DNA of 21,585 nucleotides from Erythrobacter sp. (GTDB lineage Bacteria; Pseudomonadota; Alphaproteobacteria; Sphingomonadales; Sphingomonadaceae), in NCBI GenBank assembly GCA_002695185.1, contig NZOF01000072.1:1-21585 (forward strand), written 5' to 3'. A program made the position numbers and the translations under genes. Position 1 is the stretch's first letter. Each line of letters starts with the position of its first letter. This document shows, in pieces, positions 7,098 to 14,041 of the stretch. The notes beneath the pieces were generated by a model that had not been told where the DNA came from, made no database searches, and saw only the letters and a program-made list of their open reading frames with translations.

Positions 7098-7523
7098 ATG
7101 ACACGCAAAACGGCGCCAAAGCGGCCGCCCATTCACATGATCGACACACAAGCCGATATCCTGACCGACCTAGCCATCGGCGCGCAGGACCGTCTGCCGC
7201 AGGTCAGCGAACTTCTACTTGAGGAAATCGCGCGCGCGAAAGTTCACAGCGCCGGGCGGATATCCAAGGACGTCGTCACCATGAATGCCCAAGTGGAATT
7301 CGTCGACGAAGCGAGCGGTGCAACACGGATCGTGCAGCTGGTCTATCCCAGACATGCCGATATCGCGGCAAATCGGATATCCATTCTGACGCCGATCGGC
7401 GCCGGACTGATCGGCCTGCGTGAGGGCCAGTCCATTCTCTGGCCGGACCGTGTGGGACATGAGCGCAAGCTCACCATCGTAAAGGTACATCAGAGCGCTT
7501 GCGACGAAGAGGTGGCGCACTGA
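7098..7523 (+). CDS. rnk: Rnk-like nucleoside diphosphate kinase regulator / GreA-GreB-family protein
   Basis: This 141-residue cytoplasmic protein matches the Rnk layout: a short N-terminal helical part (about 1-55) followed by a GreA/GreB C-terminal FKBP-like fold. Diagnostic stretches are DVVTMNAQVEF (62-72), VQLVYPRHADI, ISILTPIGAGLIGLREGQSILW and a final strand region. Rnk in enterobacteria binds RNA polymerase in the secondary channel without cleavage activity and affects nucleoside diphosphate kinase levels. The short N-terminal part lacks the long acidic coiled coil of GreA, so transcript cleavage is unlikely. The ATG at 7098 has only a weak ribosome site, and a second in-frame Met at residue 14 is an alternative start. 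It converges on the membrane protein gene of the NO locus and does not appear to be part of that operon. Confidence 0.85.
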   Translation: MTRKTAPKRPPIHMIDTQADILTDLAIGAQDRLPQVSELLLEEIARAKVHSAGRISKDVVTMNAQVEFVDEASGATRIVQLVYPRHADIAANRISILTPIGAGLIGLREGQSILWPDRVGHERKLTIVKVHQSACDEEVAH

Positions 7524-7562
7524 TGCGCTTGCCAGCAGGTCGAGCCGCGGCCCCGATGCTGG

Positions 7563-8027
7563 TCAGAACAGGCCGTGGCTTCCCGCAGCGGCGCCCAGCA
7601 CCGTCACTACCCCCAGCAGCAGCAGAATACGATGCAGTCGCTCCATGCGCCTGAAATCCCTTCCCAGGTCAGGCGAATTCTGCATGCGCCGGTGTAGAAA
7701 CAGCGGCTCGACCAGGAACAGCATCGCGAAGAAGATCGCCCAGAGCGCGGCCATTGCGTGCATCCACCAGAATTGCGGGTAGGCGAAACGGTCCCACATC
7801 TGCGCGCGATGGATCATCCAGAAGCCGCTGACGCCGGCGAGCACAACCCAGACCCGGGCTTGCGGCGCAAAGCGCCCCTCGATCCGGTGGCATGCCGCAA
7901 GCCTGTCATCCGGGGCAGTCGAGCCGCGAATGGACGGCATCACCACAAGCGTGACGAACGCCACTCCACCGATCCAGAAGAGGACCGAAAGGATGTGTAT
8001 GGCGCGCGCTATGATGATGTCGCCCAT
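7563..8027 (-). CDS. Small four-helix inner-membrane protein (CopD-like) of the NO operon
   Basis: This 154-residue protein has about four membrane segments: near 6-32 (ARAIHILSVLFWIGGVAFVT), 59-75, 87-111 and 134-152. Histidines fall in or next to helices (H11 in IHILS, one in MIHRA, one in WWMHAM), as in CopD/DUF-type membrane proteins that can hold haem or copper. This resemblance is by pattern only. Its ATG lies 11 bases after the hmp stop, and it is the last gene of the globin-DUF1971-hmp operon, so it probably has a role in the NO or respiratory response, for example handling haem or electrons at the membrane. No precise function can be assigned. Confidence 0.72.
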   Translation of the reverse strand: MGDIIIARAIHILSVLFWIGGVAFVTLVVMPSIRGSTAPDDRLAACHRIEGRFAPQARVWVVLAGVSGFWMIHRAQMWDRFAYPQFWWMHAMAALWAIFFAMLFLVEPLFLHRRMQNSPDLGRDFRRMERLHRILLLLGVVTVLGAAAGSHGLF

Positions 8028-8038
8028 TTGTCACTCCG

Positions 8039-9250
8039 TCAGGCGGCGAGCAGTTCGTCAGCAGGTCCGAAGAACTCATAGTGGATGCGATCGGATGGGA
8101 TGCCCGCCAGCGACAGGGTGGAAACCGCATGGCGCAGGAACGGCCGCGGTCCGCAGATATAGTAATCGGCCTCGGCAACAGGCGTATTGGCGACAAGCCA
8201 TTCATCGGTGATGATCCCAGCTTCGTCGTAATCCAGGCCCTTCACCTCGTCGCCCAGCGGCGTCTGGTGGAAGTCGGTCACCTGAACCGCTCTGCCTTTT
8301 GTCGCCAGGTCGCGAACATGATTGCGCATCGCATGCGTATCGCAGTTATGCGTGCCATGGATATAGTGGACCGGCACATCTGTATCGGCTTCGACCAACG
8401 CCTCCAGCATCGCCACCATCGGCGTCAGGCCGACACCGCCTGACAGCAGCACAACGGGTCGTTCGGTGTGTTCGGCAAGGAAGAACTCACCCGCAGGAGC
8501 GGCAACTTTTAAGTTCGTTCCTGCTTTGGCCTCGTCATGCAGCCATCCTGAGGCCAGTCCATGTGGCTCGCGCTTGACCGAGATGCGGTAGGCCTCGCCA
8601 TTGGGTGCCGAAGAGATTGAGTAGTTGCGCTTGACCGGAGGATGTCCCGGTATCTCGAACCAGAAGGTCAGATACTGGCCAGGCTTGTGATCCATGACCG
8701 GCTCACCATCGGCGGGGCGCAGGACGAAGGAACTGATGACACTGCTTTCCCGGATGACCTTATCCACGCGGAAGTCACGCCAACCGTTCCAGCCTCCGGT
8801 CGTCTCCTTCTGCTCGGTATAGATGCGGTCTTCACGGGCGATCAGAATATTGGCGAGGAACCAATAGGCTTCGCCCCAGGCTTCGAGAATTTCCTCCGTC
8901 GCTGCGTCGCCCAGCACCGCCTTGATAGCGCCCAGCAGGGCTTCGCCGACATAGGGATAATGTTCGGGGAGAATTTGCAGCCCCACATGCTTCTGCGCGA
9001 TCCGCTCCACGGCAGGCGCCAGCGCGCCGAGATTTTCGATATTGCTGGCATAGGCCAGAATGGCACCGGTCAGCGCGCGCGGCTGCGAACCGGCATCGCC
9101 GTGGTGTGACTGGTTGAACAGATCGCGGATTTCCGGGTTCTGGAACATGCGCGAATACATCTCATGCACAATGTCGAGGCCGTGGGCTTCGAGGGCTGGA
9201 ACGGTCGCCTTGACGAGCGCAATGGTCTGATCGCTGAGAGGCTGCGACAT
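8039..9250 (-). CDS. hmp: Flavohaemoglobin / nitric oxide dioxygenase Hmp
   Basis: This 403-residue flavohaemoprotein oxidises NO with O2 to nitrate using NAD(P)H in the cytoplasm. The globin domain (1-140) has the proximal H88 in RIAQKHVGL, the B10 tyrosine Y32 in EMYSRMF, the E7 glutamine Q56 and the ILAYASNIENL stretch typical of Hmp. The reductase part has an FAD-binding RNYSISSAP motif, the NAD(P)-binding LLSGGVGLTPMVAM and YYICGPRPFL near the C-terminus. The length equals the family norm (about 400). I chose the ATG at 9250 because AGGAG is six bases before it; a GTG directly before (9253) is too close. It is the third gene of a minus-strand operon whose first gene is divergent from an NsrR-type regulator, and NsrR is the known hmp repressor in many proteobacteria. 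Confidence 0.95.
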   Translation of the reverse strand: MSQPLSDQTIALVKATVPALEAHGLDIVHEMYSRMFQNPEIRDLFNQSHHGDAGSQPRALTGAILAYASNIENLGALAPAVERIAQKHVGLQILPEHYPYVGEALLGAIKAVLGDAATEEILEAWGEAYWFLANILIAREDRIYTEQKETTGGWNGWRDFRVDKVIRESSVISSFVLRPADGEPVMDHKPGQYLTFWFEIPGHPPVKRNYSISSAPNGEAYRISVKREPHGLASGWLHDEAKAGTNLKVAAPAGEFFLAEHTERPVVLLSGGVGLTPMVAMLEALVEADTDVPVHYIHGTHNCDTHAMRNHVRDLATKGRAVQVTDFHQTPLGDEVKGLDYDEAGIITDEWLVANTPVAEADYYICGPRPFLRHAVSTLSLAGIPSDRIHYEFFGPADELLAA

Positions 9251-9294
9251 CACAATCTCCTATGATGTAATGGGGAGTAGTGGAAAACCGGATG

Positions 9295-9579
9295 TCAGCC
9301 GTCAGGCGGCGGCTGATCGTAGAAATCGACCTGCATCTTCATGGGGCCAAGCGGCGTCACGAAATGCGGCTGTTGCGGAAGGATCAGGCCGGGGTTCCCG
9401 GGCGTCAGGACGACTTCGGAATGCGGATCGAGGTAGGTGAGTTGAAGCTCGCCTTCGATGACGCGGACCAGTCCCCACACGCCTGCTTTAGTATCGTGGC
9501 GGGCGCGCAGGGCGGCGGGAAGCGTGTCCTGATCGAACACCGGCGTGGACCGATAGGGACGGATGTCAGCCATGGTCAT
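9295..9579 (-). CDS. DUF1971 (YeaR-like) small cupin-like protein
   Basis: This 94-residue protein matches the DUF1971 family, small beta-rich proteins that include E. coli YeaR and the domain attached to some TehB proteins. Visible family features are TPVFDQDTLPAAL near residue 12, AGVWGLVRVIEGELQLTYLD (32-51), LTPGNPGLILPQQPHFVTPLG and a C-terminal VDFYD. E. coli yeaR is induced by nitrate/NO and is under NsrR control, which fits its position here between a truncated globin and Hmp. Its start overlaps the globin stop (ATGA, 4 bases); a second ATG two codons later is possible. The biochemical activity of the family is not known. Confidence 0.85.
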   Translation of the reverse strand: MTMADIRPYRSTPVFDQDTLPAALRARHDTKAGVWGLVRVIEGELQLTYLDPHSEVVLTPGNPGLILPQQPHFVTPLGPMKMQVDFYDQPPPDG

Positions 9580-9986
9580 GCAACTTTGCGGTCATCGTCA
9601 GCATGCTCCCGCCGCCGATCCAGTCGGAAGAACATGGCGAGTTGCAGGCTTTCCGCGATGCGAGCAGCCTTGGCTTGGAGGGCGATGGCCGCGTCCGGCT
9701 CCATCAGCTCATCGGTGGTTTGCTTCCACAGGCCAAGCCAGCGGTCGAACAGTTCGGGCGTGATCCTGTCTCTGTGCTTCATATGCGCGGGAACGGGCTG
9801 ACCCTTGTAACGGCCGCTGGTGAGCATGACCGACGACCAGAAGGCAATCAGCTTCTCCAGATGGTGGGGCCAGTCATCGATCGCGTCATTAAAGATCGGG
9901 CCAAGTTCGGAGTCCGCCCGCACCCGGTCGTAGAAGGCTTCTACCAGCGCTTCCAATCCCGCATCGTCCAGTTCCAATCTGGTCAT
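9576..9986 (-). CDS. Group 3 truncated haemoglobin
   Basis: This 136-residue globin is of the group III truncated type, as in Campylobacter Ctb, a cytoplasmic haem protein linked to NO and nitrosative-stress defence. The short 2-on-2 globin pattern is visible: FYDRVRADSELGPIF with B10 tyrosine Y19, HHLEKLIAFWSSVML (41-55), GRYKGQPVPAHMKH with the proximal histidine at H68 or H71, and the family stretch ITPELFDRWLGLW (75-87). It is the first gene of a four-gene operon (globin, DUF1971, hmp, membrane protein). GGAG lies just upstream of the ATG at 9986, and an NsrR-like repeat lies 12-36 bases upstream. A role in NO or peroxynitrite chemistry alongside Hmp is likely. Confidence 0.9.
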   Translation of the reverse strand: MTRLELDDAGLEALVEAFYDRVRADSELGPIFNDAIDDWPHHLEKLIAFWSSVMLTSGRYKGQPVPAHMKHRDRITPELFDRWLGLWKQTTDELMEPDAAIALQAKAARIAESLQLAMFFRLDRRREHADDDRKVA

Positions 9987-9997
9987 TGCCGCGACTC

Positions 9998-10022
9998 CAA
10001 ATCATGCACTTGTGATACATCT
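9998..10022. promoter_or_regulatory. NsrR-like operator, site 1 (globin-operon side)
   Basis: CAAATCATGCA at 9998-10008 is followed by 7 bases and TACATCT at 10016-10022, an imperfect inverted repeat ATGCA-N7-TACAT. The half-site resembles the AATGCATCTT arm known for enterobacterial NsrR. The same pattern recurs 37 bases to the right. It lies just upstream of the globin start. Confidence 0.6.
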
Positions 10023-10034
10023 ATACCGAGGCAA

Positions 10035-10060
10035 CAAATCATGCAACAATAATGCATCTT
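10035..10060. promoter_or_regulatory. NsrR-like operator, site 2 (nsrR side)
   Basis: CAAATCATGCA at 10035-10045 is identical to site 1. It is followed by 7 bases and TGCATCTT at 10053-10060, giving the perfect inverted repeat ATGCA-N7-TGCAT. The right arm AATGCATCTT (10051-10060) equals the NsrR half-site consensus as I know it. It ends 14 bases before the nsrR ATG, suited to autoregulation. Confidence 0.65.
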
Positions 10061-10074
10061 TTGGAGATTAGACG

Positions 10075-10527
10075 ATGCGCCTTACGCGCTACACCGATTA
10101 TGCGATGCGTGTGCTGCTATATCTGGGGCGGCAGCCCGACCGGCTATGCTCGATTTCCGAGATCGCTCAGGCTTATGTCATTTCGCAAAACCATCTGATG
10201 AAGATCGTCAACGATCTGGTAAATGCTGGCTATCTGGAAAGCGTGCGGGGGCGTAACGGTGGCATTCGGCTCGCGCGCTCCGCAGAAGACATCAATGTCG
10301 GCGCGCTGATCCGTCACACCGAGGACGATTTCGATCTCGTCGAATGCGGCTCATGCCTGATCGCGCCCGCCTGCGGCCTGACCAGTGTGCTGGACGAGGC
10401 GTTACGGGCTTTCCTCAACATCCTCGATGGCTATTCGCTCGCCGATGTGTTGGCAAGACGCGGAGATTTTGCGCATCTTCTCAATCCCATATCTGACCAT
10501 TCCAAGCCAGCCCGCCCTACAAACTAA
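10075..10527 (+). CDS. nsrR: NsrR-type Rrf2 transcriptional regulator (NO sensor)
   Basis: This 150-residue Rrf2-family regulator starts with the family sequence MRLTRYTDYAMRVLLYL. It has a winged HTH (about 26-66: ISEIAQAYVISQNHLMKIVNDLVNAGYL, then VRGRNGGIRL) and a C-terminal cysteine loop (C91, C94, C100) that would hold an Fe-S cluster whose nitrosylation by NO releases DNA. The strong match to NsrR in the HTH and in ALRAFLNILDGYSLADVL, plus the divergent hmp operon, support the name. The cysteine spacing CX2CX5C is tighter than the CX4CX5C of E. coli NsrR. GGAG lies before the ATG at 10075. It probably represses its own gene and the divergent NO operon through the two upstream repeats. 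Confidence 0.88.
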   Translation: MRLTRYTDYAMRVLLYLGRQPDRLCSISEIAQAYVISQNHLMKIVNDLVNAGYLESVRGRNGGIRLARSAEDINVGALIRHTEDDFDLVECGSCLIAPACGLTSVLDEALRAFLNILDGYSLADVLARRGDFAHLLNPISDHSKPARPTN

Positions 10528-10596
10528 GGATAGAGCGAGGCTGATCAAAAAACTGCCCCAAAACGCTAGATCTAACAGTTTGTTCGCAACGGATTA

Positions 10597-10628
10597 GCCA
10601 AAGGCAGCTAGGCGACGCTGCCTTTGGC
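10597..10628. terminator. Bidirectional hairpin between nsrR and the TonB receptor gene
   Basis: A perfect 11-bp stem, GCCAAAGGCAG (10597-10607) and CTGCCTTTGGC (10618-10628), with a 10-base loop lies between two converging genes. There is no long T-run on either side, so it may be a weak or Rho-assisted terminator, or an mRNA-protecting hairpin. The rest of the 10528-10754 gap shows nothing else. Confidence 0.6.
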
Positions 10629-10754
10629 GATTAAATGACAACGCTATGCGACTGATCCCGGTGAGAGACAGCCAAGGAACTCGCTGACGCAACTGGCTCA
10701 CCATCTGGCGACTAAGATCATGGCAGCCGAGACCGCCATGATCTTCATTTAGAG

Positions 10755-13022
10755 TCAGAATTGATGGCGCATTCCGAACGCAACACTGCGCCCGCGCAGC
10801 GGCGATTGGTCCTTCACGAATGACGTGTGCGCGAACGCCAGTTCATTGAGCAGATTGGTGCCCCGCACGTAAAACTCGACGCCCCTGTCGTCGCCAATGT
10901 CCAAGCGATAACTGAGCGTCGCGTTGAGCATGTCGTACCCTCCGGTCCGTGTTTCGTAGGAGGCGACCTTGTCCTGTGCGAAGGTGTGATAATATTCCAG
11001 ATCGCCCGTCAGCGGTCCCGCGCTGTGTTCATAGCGGGCGCCAAGACGGCCCGGCGGAATGCGCGGGAGATTGTCATCTTCATTCTTGAGCTTGGTACCG
11101 ACATAATCGCCGAACACCGTTAGCCGCGATTGCGGCGCGACCTGGTAGCTGACCTGCCCATCGATGCCGGTAAAGCTCGCATCCGCTGCCGTGTAGAGCA
11201 AGTAGTTGTGCGCTACGCCGGTTTCGACTTCGGTTTCGATCAGGCGTGCGAAGATGTAATCGTCGATGTCCTGGTGGAACAGGCCGACCTCAAACTCGAG
11301 CGGACCGCCGGTCTTACGGAAGGTCAGATTGATCGACTTTGCCGTCTCCATCACATCGGTTCGCGCTTCAGGAAAGGTCGAGGAAGCACGCTGTGTCTGC
11401 GAAAGGCCAACTTCGTAGCTGTTCGAGGCGAGGTTATTGCCATAGGCATAGAGCTCACGCACATTCGGGGCCCGTTCGGTGCGCGCAAGGGATAGCGCTG
11501 CCGAATAGCCGTTGCCGATCTGCCACGTCATCGCGAGCGACGCCGAAAAGGGATCGTGCGAGGCGGTGGGATTGGCGGTGCGGAACGATTCCTCGCGCAT
11601 CCTGCGGAAGGCGCCTTCACCGTTTCGGGCATCGTAGGAATCGATCGCGCTCTGAAGATGAGGCGAGATGACATAATCGGTGAAAGGAACGTCGATGTCT
11701 CGCCAGTCCTTGCGCGCAGCGATCTCGACATCGACCGCCCCGAACGAGCGCCTCTCGCTCAGGAACACCCCGATATTCTCGGTTACATAGTGAGGATTAC
11801 CCACAAAGCCCGCGAATGCGCTGGGAGGCGGCTCGTGCAAATCGTTCACATTGATGCCGCCAAAGGTGCCATCGGTATATTGCACGCCCAGTGTCCCGGT
11901 GAAACCCAGCAACGGCTCGTGGGTCAGTTCGACACGTCCGTCCCAGACCTCGTTGGTGTAATGGCTGAACAGCGCCGGGCCGTCGATCTCATCATGTTTG
12001 TAGTCGGTATATGACCCGCGCAAACGAACATGTTCGAAGCCGGGGAGCAAGTCGTCATAATCGGCACGAACATCAACGCGCTCGCTGCGCAGCTTGATAT
12101 AGGCGGTGTGGTCGTCGGATGAACCGAACGGATCGTCGAACTCGTCATGCGCTGCGCAATGCAGGTCGGCGCCGTGGGTGTGGCAAACCCCGTTGATATG
12201 GGAATGGCCCGGCAGGCCATATTCACTGTCCTGCCGTGTATAGGCGGCCCCGATATAGCCCTTTTCCGTGATCCACGATGCGCCAAAGCTGTAGCTGGAG
12301 CTTTCCGCGAAAGAATCCTTGAGTTCATCGCTACCGAACGCATCCGGCACGTTGTAATCATCGGCCTTGCGGCGCGATCCTTCCGCGTGGATGGCGAACT
12401 GACCTAGCCCGGCTGTCACCCGCCCGGCGATGGTTTTTTCCTCGTCTCCTGTCCCGTACCGGACTTCGGTTGCGCCCGACAGGCCGTCTTCGGGCACCGC
12501 CTTGGGCACCTTGCTGTCGATCAGGTTGATCGCGCCATTCATCGCATTGCCGCCATAGCGAGCGGCAGCAGGGCCGCGCAGAACCTCGATACCGTCGAGC
12601 AACAATGGTTCAGTCGTAATGGCGTGATCGGGCGACACTGATGACACGTCGAACAGATTGGCGCCGTCCGTCAGTATCTCGATACGCGGCACGGTTTGGC
12701 CCCGGATTACCGGGCGGGATGCTCCGCCACCAAAGTTATCGAGATGGACACCGGGCAGTCCTGCCAGCGTTTCGCCAAGGCCGCCCTGGCGGCGGTGCGC
12801 TAACTCGTCGCCCGACAGAACCTGTACCGGGATGGCTGTCGGCAGATCAGGCTGACTGAGCGAACGACTGGCCGTGACAATGATTGCGTCAGCGCGCCTA
12901 TTTCGTTCCTGCTCGCTGCCCTCACCAGCGGCATCCTCCGCCAGCGCACTGACAGGAAGCATTGTTATGGCAGCGGCCAGAGATAGAAGGCTGGCACGCC
13001 CTTGAATTTGATTAGCGCTCAT
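10755..13022 (-). CDS. TonB-dependent outer-membrane receptor, ZnuD-like
   Basis: This 755-residue outer-membrane receptor is predicted to import a metal or small ligand with TonB/ExbBD energy. It has a signal peptide (about 1-28, ending VSALA), a TonB box region DAIIVTASR, a plug domain (about 55-170; GLPGVHLDNFGGGASRPVIRG, DGIEVLRGPAAARYGG) and a beta-barrel ending in the C-terminal aromatic residue (MRHQF). A segment at about 270-292 is rich in His and Cys (GHSH, CHTHG, HC, H), as in the zinc receptor ZnuD, so zinc is the best guess. I chose the ATG at 13022 because GAGGAAA precedes it; the further upstream in-frame start (13055) lacks this. The leader contains a GATACGTTAT element shared with the other TonB receptor. 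Copper or nickel uptake is an alternative. Confidence 0.85.
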   Translation of the reverse strand: MSANQIQGRASLLSLAAAITMLPVSALAEDAAGEGSEQERNRRADAIIVTASRSLSQPDLPTAIPVQVLSGDELAHRRQGGLGETLAGLPGVHLDNFGGGASRPVIRGQTVPRIEILTDGANLFDVSSVSPDHAITTEPLLLDGIEVLRGPAAARYGGNAMNGAINLIDSKVPKAVPEDGLSGATEVRYGTGDEEKTIAGRVTAGLGQFAIHAEGSRRKADDYNVPDAFGSDELKDSFAESSSYSFGASWITEKGYIGAAYTRQDSEYGLPGHSHINGVCHTHGADLHCAAHDEFDDPFGSSDDHTAYIKLRSERVDVRADYDDLLPGFEHVRLRGSYTDYKHDEIDGPALFSHYTNEVWDGRVELTHEPLLGFTGTLGVQYTDGTFGGINVNDLHEPPPSAFAGFVGNPHYVTENIGVFLSERRSFGAVDVEIAARKDWRDIDVPFTDYVISPHLQSAIDSYDARNGEGAFRRMREESFRTANPTASHDPFSASLAMTWQIGNGYSAALSLARTERAPNVRELYAYGNNLASNSYEVGLSQTQRASSTFPEARTDVMETAKSINLTFRKTGGPLEFEVGLFHQDIDDYIFARLIETEVETGVAHNYLLYTAADASFTGIDGQVSYQVAPQSRLTVFGDYVGTKLKNEDDNLPRIPPGRLGARYEHSAGPLTGDLEYYHTFAQDKVASYETRTGGYDMLNATLSYRLDIGDDRGVEFYVRGTNLLNELAFAHTSFVKDQSPLRGRSVAFGMRHQF

Positions 13023-13359
13023 TTTCCTCACGAAATTCGGTCTCCTGAAACACAATCCTGTTGTGTGACGATATAACGTATCATTACATGATTTAAAGCC
13101 CTGTTCCTCGCTCTCGTGGAAATATCCGGTTGGACTGTTGGAGCATTGCAGTCAGCCTGGATCTGCTGCTGCGTGGCACTGCTCCATCCGACCGCTCGGG
13201 GGCTGCTCGTCCCTATCCCAGCCAAATACTCCGACCGGCCAACCGCGGCGGCGTTCGGGTGCTATGTCCGATCAGGGCCGCACCCGATGAAGGCGCGCTA
13301 TCGACTATTTGTGTATGGCTCGCGCGACCAACAAGGATGCGACCGCGTGATTTGGGTCG
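13023..13359. other. Leader and intergenic region of the ZnuD-like gene
   Basis: About 337 bases lie between the methyltransferase stop and the receptor ATG. The left part holds the ribosome site and the GATACGTTATATC element; the rest has no supported gene. Frames on the plus strand (13116-13391, 13130-13402) have no recognisable motif and overlap the methyltransferase. Confidence 0.45.
13070..13082 (-). promoter_or_regulatory. Zur-like operator candidate upstream of the ZnuD-like gene
   Basis: The minus strand reads GATACGTTATATC, an interrupted palindrome GATA-N5-TATC with the core GATACGTTAT also present before the second TonB receptor gene. It resembles the GTTATA-containing Zur palindromes of proteobacteria (about 12 of 15 positions by eye). 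It lies about 48 bases before the ATG. Confidence 0.45.
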
Positions 13360-14037
13360 CTACGCTGTCGCAATCCAACCGCGAAAGCTAAACCCGGCAT
13401 AAAAGAGGGAGACATCAGAAAAGCCGCCCTCACGAAGCAATGCCTCGTCTTCGTCGGAAGAAAGGACGTGCAGCCGCTCGCTCATGAACTCGGCCAACGC
13501 GGCGGCTGCTGGAAAATCGGGCTGGCCGGCGGCGGCAAATGCAACGGATCGCCGCAGCCAGGATCGAGCGTCGCCCCCGGAAGGACAACTATGATGTGCG
13601 ACTACCAGCGGCGCGCCCGGTTTCAGGCGCGCATGCAGGGCGCGCAATATGTGCAGCCGCTCCTCGACGCCAAGAAAGTGCAGGGTCAGTAGACACAGTG
13701 CGGCATCATAGGGGCCGGGGGGCGCCGCATCGATATAGCCCTCTTTCAGGTCCACCCGGCTTTCGAGCGTTCCGAGAACGGTGCGCGCCAGATCCAGCAT
13801 CTCGGAAGAAGGGTCGATCCCGGTAAAGCGCCAATTCGCTTGCGCTTCGGCAAGGGCTTTCAACTCCAGACCTCCGCCAGCGCCAAGCACCAGTATATCG
13901 GCGGCACTTCCCAGGCGTTCGAAGAGTAGCAGCATCGCCATCCGGTGAAGATCGGCATAGCCCGGCACCTTGCGCGGCGTATCCTCCGCATATCGAGCAA
14001 CCATGGCCGGATCGGAAAACGGAAAACTGTTGTCCAT
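13360..14037 (-). CDS. Class I SAM-dependent methyltransferase
   Basis: This 225-residue Rossmann-fold methyltransferase has motif I ILVLGAGGGLE at about 48-58, the acidic SAM-ribose motif TGIDPSSEMLDLA after it, and the motif-IV/V region YDAALCLLTLHFL followed by LKPGAPLVVAHH. No zinc or DNA-binding part is visible, so a small-molecule substrate (O-, N- or S-methylation) is likely. The ATG at 14037 lies 4 bases after the stop of the flavoprotein gene, so the two are co-transcribed under the Rrf2 regulator. If the flavoprotein acts on dithiols, this enzyme could S-methylate thiols, as gliotoxin-type pathways pair a dithiol oxidase with an S-methyltransferase. That link is inference. Confidence 0.85.
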   Translation of the reverse strand: MDNSFPFSDPAMVARYAEDTPRKVPGYADLHRMAMLLLFERLGSAADILVLGAGGGLELKALAEAQANWRFTGIDPSSEMLDLARTVLGTLESRVDLKEGYIDAAPPGPYDAALCLLTLHFLGVEERLHILRALHARLKPGAPLVVAHHSCPSGGDARSWLRRSVAFAAAGQPDFPAAAALAEFMSERLHVLSSDEDEALLREGGFSDVSLFYAGFSFRGWIATA

Positions 14038-14041
14038 GGCG

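Noticed and set aside
6864..7222. Frames on both strands between the MreB-like and Rnk-like genes
   Set aside because: No family features, no ribosome site, and they overlap each other and the start of the Rnk-like gene.
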